Source: Bacteroidales bacterium
GTDB lineage: Bacteria; Bacteroidota; Bacteroidia; Bacteroidales; UBA932
Reading direction: 5' to 3'
Length of the DNA: 38,363 nucleotides
Assembly: GCA_017616655.1 (NCBI GenBank)
Contig: JAFZXU010000027.1
Span: 1-38,363 of the forward strand
In this document: one piece after another, positions 1-8,259 of the stretch
Numbering within the stretch: the first letter of the stretch is position 1
Layout: each line of letters opens with the position of its first letter
Position numbers and translations under genes: made by a program
Notes under the pieces: generated by a model
Told to the model about the DNA's origin: nothing
The model's database searches: none
The model's input: the letters and a program-made list of their open reading frames with translations, nothing else

Positions 1-1109
<1,109 letters not shown>

Positions 1110-1171
1110 ATATTAACGAGATCACTATGTAAATCGCCAGGGGATAATAGCATGTCTGTATTGTAATACCT

Positions 1172-2653
1172 ATGATTAAACGCGTTTTCTTATTCTCCAT
1201 CCTAATTATGTTTTGTATAGGATGCAGCAAAAACACATATGAGGCAACTTCTCAAGAACCGTCATTTTTATTGGAAGAGGTCCAAAAAGAACTTGAATCA
1301 CAATTGAATTTGACTAGAAGCAGTCTCACCTCAGAATCTGTTTTTTTTGCTCAGAATGACATAGTCCCATTATGGAGCAAAGCGACTGTTACCGCTACAA
1401 ACGGAGAGATATACTGTGACATTCCTGTCAAATCATCAAAGATCTACAGACTTGTGTTGTTTGATGGATTATTTTATCACTTATCTGAAGCACATCATTC
1501 ACTTACCGCGATAATGAGCCGGGGTTCTATCACCTTTTATCATCACTACTTCATTCCTGTTCTAACAGAATTTTCATTGCCTAGTAACTACTCCAACGTA
1601 TTATACCGAGGGTTTTGTTGCCATGGCGAAAGAAATGGTTTCTCTGGATTTGAATTGTATTGCACTTTAGCAGGAAGAATCTTATCCTTCGACTATTACG
1701 AACAGGGCTCACTTATTAATCATATTTTTGCTGCAGAGAGTCAAAAAAACGAACAACAAATTATTGACTTTTTAAAAGCAACCGTTAGGTATTACTACTC
1801 AATAATTAAAGATACTCGATCAGATTTCGTCTGCCCTTATTGTGGAAATGGTATTTTTTGGGAGGATCCTTATCTTGGGTATATCTGTACTCATTGCCAA
1901 TTCTTTTCGTTTTATGATGGAGAGATTGAAGCATCACAAATATATGGAGAGTATACAGGCGGAGGTAACTGGAATGGAAATGGGAACAATTGCCCTCCGA
2001 TAGACCCGAGTGGTCCGGGAGATGACGGGGGTAACAATAATGGTTCTAGCGGCAGCAGCAGTTATACTGATCACCTTCTGACAACGACGTACAGTGGAAA
2101 TAACAATATTACTTTTTGCTACCCAGATTCTCTTAGCACTGAAGCAATTGCAAGTCTTAACGCAACAATCACTGCTGTTTTGGATTCATTATCACAATTA
2201 TCAATAACAGAGAGCCTTATGAATTCATTAAGCAATATCCCTATCACATTTGTATATGATACGACAATTACTCATCCAGCTGAAGTCGTTTTGAGCGAGA
2301 ATAAGGTTAAATGGAGAAGCGCACAAACGCCCATTATCGCAGAAGAGCTTTTCCATATTTTTCAACACCTTAACCCTTTATTTCAAGGATTGTATCCATC
2401 GAATTATGAATTTGAAGCAAAGTGCTTTTTAGTTTTATCTTATCCCATTACGTACCTTACTTCTTTATTCGGCTCACTTTCCTCTTTTGTATGGAATAAT
2501 GCTGTTCAGTATAATAACACTAAGAATGATACATACCGGATGAACCTTATTAATTCTATGCATACTCTGATGGGATATGATATGTCTACCATTCAAGTAT
2601 TGACAAATATGTTACCCAATATAGACATGCTTGATATTGGGACTGACGAGTAG
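1172..2653 (+). CDS. Exported lipoprotein with a zinc-ribbon-like CxxC pair and a possible degenerate zincin domain
   Basis: 493 residues and visibly AT-rich beside its neighbours. A hydrophobic signal segment ends in a lipobox (MFCIGC, Cys18), so the protein is probably anchored in an envelope membrane. Residues 221-242 carry two CxxC pairs (CPYC at 221-224, CTHC at 239-242), a rubredoxin/zinc-ribbon pattern. A Gly/Asn/Ser-rich linker follows around residues 260-295. In the C-terminal domain, EELFHIFQH at 391-399 resembles the active-site helix of zincin peptidases but does not fit HExxH exactly. The function is not recognised. Its downstream partner starts 20 bases after the stop and is also exported. 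The pair lies between two ettA tail copies, so it is probably acquired. An inactive or unusual metallopeptidase is possible; that is inference. Confidence 0.75.
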   Translation: MIKRVFLFSILIMFCIGCSKNTYEATSQEPSFLLEEVQKELESQLNLTRSSLTSESVFFAQNDIVPLWSKATVTATNGEIYCDIPVKSSKIYRLVLFDGLFYHLSEAHHSLTAIMSRGSITFYHHYFIPVLTEFSLPSNYSNVLYRGFCCHGERNGFSGFELYCTLAGRILSFDYYEQGSLINHIFAAESQKNEQQIIDFLKATVRYYYSIIKDTRSDFVCPYCGNGIFWEDPYLGYICTHCQFFSFYDGEIEASQIYGEYTGGGNWNGNGNNCPPIDPSGPGDDGGNNNGSSGSSSYTDHLLTTTYSGNNNITFCYPDSLSTEAIASLNATITAVLDSLSQLSITESLMNSLSNIPITFVYDTTITHPAEVVLSENKVKWRSAQTPIIAEELFHIFQHLNPLFQGLYPSNYEFEAKCFLVLSYPITYLTSLFGSLSSFVWNNAVQYNNTKNDTYRMNLINSMHTLMGYDMSTIQVLTNMLPNIDMLDIGTDE

Positions 2654-2673
2654 AATAGTATCTCTCATTGTCC

Positions 2674-3693
2674 ATGAAAAGAGCTTTCATCTTTCTATTA
2701 ATCCTTTTACAGTCCTCATTCATCTGTTATGGGGACAGTCTTTGCTTTTCTTCTTTTTCACCTGATGAAAATGGGTTTAATGCAACACTGATTTCATTGA
2801 AAAAGGATACAATCAGTAGGGATATTCCACTCGACAGGAATTGGAACGTGGTTGACGAGATTAATTACATATATTATTTTCCGAATAACATTGTCAAAGC
2901 AATTGATAATACATTGATAGAATCCTTCCCCTACGACATTATTACTCTTCTCTCTAATACGCCTGATTGTAATCTTGGATTTGTTTTTTCTTTTGCTCCC
3001 GACGGGGAAGTCATAGGCCTGGCTATCAAACGCCCAGACCTCCCGGAGTATTCCTTAATCTCAAATCGTCTCTGGAAAAGAGTGCTGCATCGGCTTATGC
3101 GATTTGACTCAATAGCGCTAAGCCAAGTTTCCAGATTTGCTTTCCAATATCCTTCATCTTGGTTCAGGGACCTCAAGAGACATCTTGACTCAGGATTACC
3201 GATAGATCACATTGACGACAAAATTGTCGGTCCCGACATAGTCCCGACAATAGAACAATTGAGAAAGAAATGGCTGATTGGGAGAAATGACCTTATAATC
3301 AGCGAAATACAAAACCACATAACTATTTCAACTGGCAACTCTTTGCCAAATCTCACTGAAACTCTCCCGATATTAGATCCGGGAATCATCAAGGCACTCC
3401 AAAGAAAGGTATCCGTATTTATAGATAAATCACTTTCTTTTGAAGATAAGTATCTTTATTATAAGAACCCTTATCCGGCAGTGTTGATTATCATTTTTGA
3501 TGGTAAAAGTCGAAACGTCAATCAAGTTGCAATAGAAGCTAATCCTATTACAGCATACTACTATTTGAATCCTGTTTCTTTCTCGCACTTGATAGATATG
3601 ATTGAGAAAAGAATGGCGTTGCCTAGAGGAATAGCGTATGACTCTTCCAATCATTTCATCTATATCACACTGCCGACATCCCGAGGCGAATAA
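2674..3693 (+). CDS. Exported protein of unknown function, second gene of the AT-rich module
   Basis: About 339 residues from the ATG at 2674. A TTG at 2668 would add two residues, but the ATG directly precedes a normal signal peptide (MKRAFIFLLILLQSSFICYG), so I prefer it. No lipobox or internal membrane segments are evident, which suggests a periplasmic protein. I recognise no domain or catalytic motif. It sits 20 bases behind the lipoprotein gene on the same strand and shares its low GC, so the two are probably cotranscribed and arrived together. Its TAA stop at 3691-3693 falls exactly where the second ettA tail copy begins (3692), so the gene abuts the repeat with no spacer. Confidence 0.75.
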   Translation: MKRAFIFLLILLQSSFICYGDSLCFSSFSPDENGFNATLISLKKDTISRDIPLDRNWNVVDEINYIYYFPNNIVKAIDNTLIESFPYDIITLLSNTPDCNLGFVFSFAPDGEVIGLAIKRPDLPEYSLISNRLWKRVLHRLMRFDSIALSQVSRFAFQYPSSWFRDLKRHLDSGLPIDHIDDKIVGPDIVPTIEQLRKKWLIGRNDLIISEIQNHITISTGNSLPNLTETLPILDPGIIKALQRKVSVFIDKSLSFEDKYLYYKNPYPAVLIIIFDGKSRNVNQVAIEANPITAYYYLNPVSFSHLIDMIEKRMALPRGIAYDSSNHFIYITLPTSRGE

Positions 3694-3754
3694 GAAAAAG
3701 CGCCTCGGCAACGTCGAGCCGAAGCGCTTCAAATACAAAAAGCTCAAAGAGTAA
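3692..3754 (+). repeat. ettA tail repeat, copy 2; putative hicAB terminator
   Basis: A detached copy of the last 21 ettA codons including the TAA, offset 2645 bases from copy 1 and differing at two synonymous positions. The hairpin (arms 3698-3709 and 3718-3729) is retained. On the minus strand it lies 15 bases past the hicB stop and is followed by TTTTTCTT from 3699 leftward, so it can serve as the hicAB terminator. The last residues (FTL) and stop codon of hicB are encoded antisense within this repeat. Confidence 0.9.
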
Positions 3755-4142
3755 ACGAGAGGAACTGACGGCCTATCTCGTGAAGGCCTGATTCTATCTT
3801 CTTTGCCTGTTTTTGTGAAATATAGGTATCTCCGCTCTTATAGTGACGCATAAGACTGGGAGATACCCCTATCCATTCAGCAAACTTTGACGCATTCAGG
3901 AAATCAAATACGTTGAACATCGCCGAAATGTCATACTTATATTCGAAAGTAAGGTCCTGCAACACTTCAGGCACGGATTCTCCGTTTTCCCGATAGTAAT
4001 CCAACAAATCCCTGTAGCCCTCCAACAGTTCCGATTTGGCCTCCTCGACCGTTACTCCGCTGCCGTGAAGGACCGGAGAAAGATTCTCCGTAAAGGCCCC
4101 ATAGCCATTCTGATCCTTTTCAATAATAACGAGTGTTTTCAT
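3744..4142 (-). CDS. hicB: HicB-family antitoxin with C-terminal helix-turn-helix
   Basis: 132 residues. The N-terminal part (about 1-70; KTLVIIEKDQNGYGAFTENL, then a long helix with EEAKSELLEGYRDLLDYY) is the HicB partial RNase H-like fold that covers the toxin. The C-terminal part (about 80-125; LNASKFAEWIGVSPSLMRHY, QKQAKKIESGLHEIG) is an XRE/Cro-type HTH that would bind the operon operator. It lies 6 bases behind hicA on the same strand, the usual toxin-first hicAB order. The stop codon and last residues come from the ettA tail repeat, suggesting the original 3' end was joined to the repeat on insertion. The role is neutralising HicA and repressing the operon; this is family knowledge. 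Confidence 0.88.
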   Translation of the reverse strand: MKTLVIIEKDQNGYGAFTENLSPVLHGSGVTVEEAKSELLEGYRDLLDYYRENGESVPEVLQDLTFEYKYDISAMFNVFDFLNASKFAEWIGVSPSLMRHYKSGDTYISQKQAKKIESGLHEIGRQFLSFTL

Positions 4143-4148
4143 AAATCC

Positions 4149-4334
4149 TTACTCCTCTTCTATTTGTTTAAGAAGTGCCTTCTGAAGATTCGGCTTAATC
4201 TCTTCCCTCCAATGACGTTCAACCAGTATGGGATGCTTTCCGCCCTTCTTCTTATAGATATCGTGCCGGCTTCCGTGGCGGTCCAATACCCATCCCTTCT
4301 GAAGAATCATCTTTCTGAATTCATTCCAGGTCAT
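4149..4334 (-). CDS. hicA: HicA-family mRNA interferase toxin
   Basis: 61 residues from the ATG at 4334: MTWNEFRKMILQKGWVLDRH followed by GSRHDIYKKKG. It shows the double-stranded RNA-binding-like fold of HicA with the conserved GSxH and catalytic His24. HicA toxins cleave mRNA and halt translation when HicB is lost (family knowledge). An upstream in-frame ATG at 4382 would give 77 residues. It is rejected because it lies beyond the promoter (4349-4379) and the extension does not look like HicA. The predicted leader is very short. The pair occupies the second AT-leaning module between ettA tail copies 2 and 3. Confidence 0.88.
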   Translation of the reverse strand: MTWNEFRKMILQKGWVLDRHGSRHDIYKKKGGKHPILVERHWREEIKPNLQKALLKQIEEE

Positions 4335-4348
4335 TTGCTTTAAGACTA

Positions 4349-4379
4349 CAAATATATCACATATTTGCGATATATCAAA
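4349..4379 (-). promoter_or_regulatory. hicAB promoter with overlapping palindromic operator
   Basis: On the minus strand, TTTG (4376-4379) and TATATTTG (4349-4356) are separated by 19 bases, an exact match to the Bacteroidetes -33/-7 consensus. Between and over these elements lies the inverted repeat ATATATC (4352-4358) / GATATAT (4369-4375), a plausible HicB operator. The layout fits autorepression. Confidence 0.7.
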
Positions 4380-4441
4380 CAATAATCACTCTTTTGGTTG
4401 GCACCGCAAGATAGCAAGGCCGATAACCTGTAACAATACCC

Positions 4442-4467
4442 TAAACGTTTATATTCGTTTATAAACG
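4442..4467. repeat. Two adjacent perfect palindromes with a direct repeat
   Basis: TAAACGTTTA (4442-4451) and CGTTTATAAACG (4456-4467) are each perfect palindromes. CGTTTATA also recurs directly (4446-4453 and 4456-4463). They lie 4 bases before the A-run that leads into ettA tail copy 3. They could be a recombinase or repressor binding site; function unknown. Confidence 0.5.
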
Positions 4468-4478
4468 CTTAAAAAGAG

Positions 4479-4509
4479 AAGCGCCTCGGCAACATCGAGC
4501 CGAAGCGCT
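4479..4509 (+). repeat. ettA tail repeat, copy 3 (hairpin core only); putative terminator for the 4682-8182 genes
   Basis: 31 bases match ettA 1053-1083 with a single G/A change in the loop. Similarity stops on both sides, so only the hairpin core is kept. Arms are 4479-4490 and 4499-4509. Read on the minus strand, the hairpin is followed by CTTCTCTTTTT, so it can terminate transcription from the BPL_N genes. All three copies have the same orientation. Confidence 0.8.
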
Positions 4510-4534
4510 AATCTTGAGTATATAATAATCTGTC

Positions 4535-4673
4535 AAAGCCTCCGTATGAGAGGACATATATGACACAAGGGAGGATTTGATTCGCAGCAGGCGAGTTATT
4601 TGCGCAGCAAATGACGAAGAATGCGAGACTCTACGTCCTCCCGCTGTCATATATGCCCGACCGAGGAGGCTTT
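4535..4673. repeat. Long imperfect palindrome (REP/MITE-like or structured RNA) in the 3' UTR of the BPL_N genes
   Basis: Complementary arms occur in nested order: AAAGCCTCC (4535-4543) with GGAGGCTTT (4665-4673); CATATATGACA (4555-4565) with TGTCATATATG (4645-4655); GGGAGGA (4569-4575) with TCCTCCC (4636-4642); TCGCA (4582-4586) with TGCGA (4622-4626); and ATTTGC (4598-4603) with GCAAAT (4607-4612). This predicts one long hairpin of about 139 bases. No protein or target-site duplication is evident. With the repeats before it, this accounts for the gene-free stretch 4383-4681. Confidence 0.65.
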
Positions 4674-4681
4674 AAATTGCC

Positions 4682-5944
4682 TTAATACTGCACCTCTATG
4701 ACATACGGGACACCGTTGAGGACGTCAAGGCGGCCGATGTACTGAGTGCCGTAAACAGGCGAAGTCACGGTATCCACGGTCGTATCGCAGAAGACTGACA
4801 CATAGAGCTTTCCGGCCTTAGGGCGAAGGACGGTCAGCACCTTTTCGACGCCGTTCTTCACATTCTTGTACTTGGCGTTCTTCTGGAATGCCAGCCCCTC
4901 GCTGTCGGCCATCAGATGCAGGTCGTAATCGTCATAGCCGCGGACAGGTGAGAGCGAAATGCGCAGGGTATCCGTTCCCTCGGGAACATTCACATAGAAG
5001 TGATGATACTGGCGGTCGCCGATACGGGTGTAATCGGGATTGTTCTCCTCGGTGGTGCATACCATATTACGGGGCTGATAATTGACCAGTTCACCCTTAA
5101 CGCGGGGCCTGCCGTTGCCGTCGATGGCATACATCGTCATCGCTACCATCATCTCCAGTTTCTTGCCGGTGATGGCGCCCTCCGGGTGGGGACCGCAGCA
5201 GATCACGCGGCCGGTATTCTCATTCTCTTTCCAGGCCCATACAGCGGCATTGCCGTGCATCGACTTGGGTTCGTAATAATAATCAAAGAGCGCCTCGCAG
5301 CCCGGAATCATATCGTTGTAGTCCATATAGCAGCCGCCGTTGTGATAAACGCTGTCGATGAACCTCTCGCCGTCGAAATCGCAATACTTCAAGGCAGGGG
5401 AATTCTCGGGAATGGTGACCGCCACGTAGGTATCTGCAAGTCCGGCATTGGTGCAGATGCTGGGATAGATGCCGATATACTCGTCGTGAATCCTCTTGTG
5501 GGTACCGGTCGTGGCCACATAGGCGCCTGCGCAGCTGCCGAGATAACTGCCGCCGGCCTTCACATAGGCGCGGATATTGGCCCTGCCGGGTTCGGTAATG
5601 CTCCTGCCGTGTCCTCCGCCGCTGCCGCCGTTGACATAAAGCATCTTGAAGCGTGGAGCGCCGTCCGGATAGAGCAGCCAGCCGTTGGTATCGTTCTCAC
5701 TGCCGATAAAGGCGTGGTTCTGCTGCAGGGTATCCATAATGGTGGCTTCCTTGTCCTTTGCGGTACGCAGGACCTCAAGGCTGAGGCCGAGATAACGGGT
5801 AACGGGCAGGTCCTTGCGAGAGGAGAGGTCGAGACCGCCGTCCATATAGACATCTTTGTAATAACCGTCGGAATTCTGGGCGAAAAGGCTCAGGGAAGGG
5901 AAAAGGAGAGCGACGGCGACAAGGGGAAGGAAATATCTTTTCAT
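4682..5944 (-). CDS. Exported BPL_N-domain (class I glutamine amidotransferase-like) protein with C-terminal PPC-like domain
   Basis: 420 residues with a Sec signal peptide (about 1-22, ending LFAQ) and no lipobox. The core (about 30-290) matches the BPL_N/GATase-like fold: GGSYLGSCAGAYVA supplies a nucleophile elbow with Cys138, and CCGPHPEG supplies His253 and Glu255, so a Cys-His-Glu triad looks complete. The C-terminal part (about 310-400; YDDYDLHLMA, KLYVSVFCDTTVD) resembles a pre-peptidase C-terminal beta-sandwich. The substrate is unknown. BPL_N domains occur in biotin-protein ligase relatives and in exported Bacteroidetes proteins. It is a tandem paralogue of the gene at 5948-7261, 3 bases upstream, and both follow the CDF transporter. 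Catalytic activity is inferred from the triad only. Confidence 0.8.
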   Translation of the reverse strand: MKRYFLPLVAVALLFPSLSLFAQNSDGYYKDVYMDGGLDLSSRKDLPVTRYLGLSLEVLRTAKDKEATIMDTLQQNHAFIGSENDTNGWLLYPDGAPRFKMLYVNGGSGGGHGRSITEPGRANIRAYVKAGGSYLGSCAGAYVATTGTHKRIHDEYIGIYPSICTNAGLADTYVAVTIPENSPALKYCDFDGERFIDSVYHNGGCYMDYNDMIPGCEALFDYYYEPKSMHGNAAVWAWKENENTGRVICCGPHPEGAITGKKLEMMVAMTMYAIDGNGRPRVKGELVNYQPRNMVCTTEENNPDYTRIGDRQYHHFYVNVPEGTDTLRISLSPVRGYDDYDLHLMADSEGLAFQKNAKYKNVKNGVEKVLTVLRPKAGKLYVSVFCDTTVDTVTSPVYGTQYIGRLDVLNGVPYVIEVQY

Positions 5945-5947
5945 CGT

Positions 5948-7261
5948 TTATTCGTTTACTATGGTTGCGGTGATGGTATAAGGCACGCCGTTGAGGACCT
6001 CCACGCGGCCTGTGTACTGCTCGCCGTACTTGGTCTCAAGCACATCGACCGTAGTGTCGCAGAAGACTGAAATATAGAGGGTTCCGGCCTTCGGAGCGTC
6101 GATGTAGAGGCTCTTGCCCGCGCCGTTCTCCACGTTGTAATACTTCGCATTGTCATTGAATGCGGGCTCTCCGTATGCGGCATAGAGGAAGAGGTCGAAA
6201 TCGGCATAACCCTTTGCGGGCTGGAGATCGATCCTCACCTGCTTGGTAAACTTCGGGACCTCGAAGGTGAAGTGGTGGTACTGCTTGTCGCCGATAGCGG
6301 TATAGTCCGGCACATTGGCGGAGCTGCGGCGGGTCATGTTGCGCGCCTCGCCGTTGTAGAGCTCACCCTTCACCTTCGGCGCTCCGTTGCCCTCCATGGC
6401 ATAACGGATCATTCCGGAGAAGAACTGCAGGCGGTCGCCGCCCACCATCCTCTCAGGGTGCGAACCGGTCACCACCACGCGGCCCGTTCCGGCACCAGCC
6501 TTGTATGCCCATGCGTTGACCTCCTTGTGGATGGGACGCTTGAGCTGGTGCAGGGTATCGCCGTCGAAACGGCCGAGCACCTCAGTGCCTGCGGGAAGGC
6601 TGTCGGTGCACATGAAGCATCCGCCGTTGTGGCGCACGCTGTCGATCATCATATCGCCTCCGAAATCATAGTATTTGAGCAGCGGGCTCTTCTTCTCCAC
6701 GATGACGCCGGTAGCCGACTTGTTCAGTCCGGTGGAGACAGTATAACCCGGCCAGATGCCGGCGTAGTAAGGATTCTGCTTGTACTCGCCACTGACGCGG
6801 CTGTAGGTTCCCTTGCTGGCGAAGAAGGCGCCAGCACAGGTTCCCACATAACTTCCGCCGTTCTCCACGAACTTGCGGAGGTTCTCGATTCCTTCGGGGG
6901 TTATGAACTTGCCGTGAGTGGTGGACTTGCCGCCGTTCATATAAATCACCCTGAAACGGGGCGCGCCGTCGGGATAGAGCAGGATGCCGTTTTCGTCTAT
7001 CTCGCTGCCGAGGAATACGTTATGCATCAGCATACGCTCATAGGCAGTAGCTGCCGTGGTATCGCCGCTTTCATAGGTGGCGATGCGTTCCATCTCGAGG
7101 CCGAGGAACTTGGCGGCCGGAAGGTCGTCGTAGGTGTTGAGGCCGACTCCGCTGTCCATAAAGAGATCCTTGTAGAATCCGCTTCTGCGGGTCTGTGCCT
7201 GCGATGCCGCGCAGAGGAAAAGGAGTGCTGCGCACATCAGAAGAGTAATGCTTTTTTTCAT
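5948..7261 (-). CDS. Exported BPL_N-domain protein, tandem paralogue
   Basis: 437 residues with a signal peptide (about 1-23, ending SQAQ). It has the same architecture as its downstream neighbour: an N-terminal FYKDLFMDSGVGL segment matching the neighbour's YYKDVYMDGGLDL, then GGSYVGTCAGAFFA (Cys142) and TGSHPER (His268, Glu270), then a PPC-like beta domain (YADFDLFLYA, TLYISVFCDTTVD). Conservation across most of the length plus the 3-base gap indicates tandem duplication with later divergence and probable translational coupling. Both keep the Cys, His and Glu, so both may be active, perhaps on related extracytoplasmic substrates (inference). The start at 7261 gives a clean signal peptide (MKKSITLLMCAALLFLCAAS). 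Confidence 0.8.
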   Translation of the reverse strand: MKKSITLLMCAALLFLCAASQAQTRRSGFYKDLFMDSGVGLNTYDDLPAAKFLGLEMERIATYESGDTTAATAYERMLMHNVFLGSEIDENGILLYPDGAPRFRVIYMNGGKSTTHGKFITPEGIENLRKFVENGGSYVGTCAGAFFASKGTYSRVSGEYKQNPYYAGIWPGYTVSTGLNKSATGVIVEKKSPLLKYYDFGGDMMIDSVRHNGGCFMCTDSLPAGTEVLGRFDGDTLHQLKRPIHKEVNAWAYKAGAGTGRVVVTGSHPERMVGGDRLQFFSGMIRYAMEGNGAPKVKGELYNGEARNMTRRSSANVPDYTAIGDKQYHHFTFEVPKFTKQVRIDLQPAKGYADFDLFLYAAYGEPAFNDNAKYYNVENGAGKSLYIDAPKAGTLYISVFCDTTVDVLETKYGEQYTGRVEVLNGVPYTITATIVNE

Positions 7262-7282
7262 ATGTAAGATAATGTTGATGTT

Positions 7283-8182
7283 CTACTTTGAGGGTTCCAT
7301 ATGGATTGTGACAAGTGTTCCCTTGCCGAATCGCTCCTTAATCTTATTCTCCACCTCATTGACAATCTCGTGGGCGTCGTGCAGCGTCATACCGCCGTCC
7401 AGACGCACATGGGCCTCCACGGCGATGCAGCCGCCTATCTTGCGGGTGCGCAGGTTGTGGGGCTCCGAAACCTCGGGGAAGGATTCGATTATCTGCTCGA
7501 TCTCCTTTTCAGTTTCGACGGGCAGGGATTCGTCGGTCAGTTCGCCGGCGCTGTCGCGGAAGAGTTCCCACGCCACCTTGACGAGCATTGCACCCACTAC
7601 TATGGAGGCAAGAGGGTCGAGTACGGCCCATTTCTCGCCGAGCAGCAGCGCGCCTCCGATACCGATAGCGGCCCCGATCGAGGACAGGGAATCACTCCTG
7701 TGGTGCCATGCGTTGGCAACTACCGCAGGGGAGTTGAGGGCACGGCCGCGTACGACGGTGTATCGATAGAGTATCTCTTTGACCGCAACTGAGATAAGCG
7801 CCGCCCAGAGAGCCAGTTTGCCCGGCATCTCGAGGGTCTCTCCCTGCAGCCAGGAGGCGAACTTGACGGCACCCGAGACTATGATTCCGATGGCGGCTCC
7901 AACCAGGCCCAGGGCGACGAGGAAGGTGGCCAGGGTCTCGAATTTTCCGTGGCCATAGTCGTGCGAGGAGTCCTGAGGACGCGAGCCTATCTTCACAAAC
8001 GCCAGCACGATAATGTCGGTCACGAAATCCGACAGCGAATGTACTGCGTCGGCTGTCATCGCGGCGCTCTTGCCCACGATTCCGGCCACGAACTTGAAGC
8101 ACAGGAGTCCCAGATTGGCAAGGCTCCCCACCATGGTCACCCTCGTCAGCCTCTTCTCCCTTTCCTCGGCGCTGTATTCCAT
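7283..8182 (-). CDS. Cation diffusion facilitator (CDF) family divalent metal transporter
   Basis: 299 residues from the ATG at 8182. A TTG at 8209 would lie inside the -7 element, so it is not used. The membrane domain shows the CDF metal-site motifs: TADAVHSLSDFVTD in the second helix, the loop SHDYGHGKFE, and AWHHRSDSLSS in the fifth. The C-terminal cytoplasmic ferredoxin-like domain (about 215-299; VEAHVRLDGGMTLHDAHEI, VTIHMEP) is present and ends normally. HxxxD pairs suggest zinc or a similar divalent cation exported with proton antiport, but specificity cannot be read reliably. It is the first gene of a minus-strand run with the two BPL_N genes (21-base gap) and is divergent from parE. 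Confidence 0.9.
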   Translation of the reverse strand: MEYSAEEREKRLTRVTMVGSLANLGLLCFKFVAGIVGKSAAMTADAVHSLSDFVTDIIVLAFVKIGSRPQDSSHDYGHGKFETLATFLVALGLVGAAIGIIVSGAVKFASWLQGETLEMPGKLALWAALISVAVKEILYRYTVVRGRALNSPAVVANAWHHRSDSLSSIGAAIGIGGALLLGEKWAVLDPLASIVVGAMLVKVAWELFRDSAGELTDESLPVETEKEIEQIIESFPEVSEPHNLRTRKIGGCIAVEAHVRLDGGMTLHDAHEIVNEVENKIKERFGKGTLVTIHMEPSK

Positions 8183-8206
8183 AATCGCTATCCGTTTAAC
8201 GGACAA

Positions 8207-8214
8207 CAAATATA
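8207..8214 (-). promoter_or_regulatory. -7 element of the CDF gene
   Basis: TATATTTG on the minus strand matches TAnnTTTG and lies 24 bases before the ATG at 8182. No convincing -33 element is seen. It supports the 8182 start. Confidence 0.5.
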
Positions 8215-8226
8215 CGGAAATTTTTG

Positions 8227-8234
8227 TATTTTTG
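8227..8234 (+). promoter_or_regulatory. -7 element of parE
   Basis: TATTTTTG matches TAnnTTTG and lies 25 bases before the chosen parE ATG at 8260. There is no clear -33 motif. The divergent CDF and parE promoters share this short spacer. Confidence 0.5.
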
Positions 8235-8259
8235 CAGGTTGTACAAATACCTGAGCCAG

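Noticed and set aside
1110-1171. Promoter for the AT-rich pair between the ettA stop and 1172
   Set aside because: No TAnnTTTG or TTTG match at plausible spacing could be found. The pair may be transcribed by read-through from ettA or from a non-standard promoter.
4335-4382. Longer hicA start at 4382 (77 residues)
   Set aside because: The upstream ATG lies beyond a perfect promoter and operator, and the extra 16 residues do not resemble HicA. The ATG at 4334 gives the canonical length and His24.
4459-4650. 63-residue minus-strand ORF across the palindrome and the third ettA tail copy
   Set aside because: It is made entirely of hairpin and repeat sequence, has no ribosome binding site or protein-like composition, and is best read as a chance frame.
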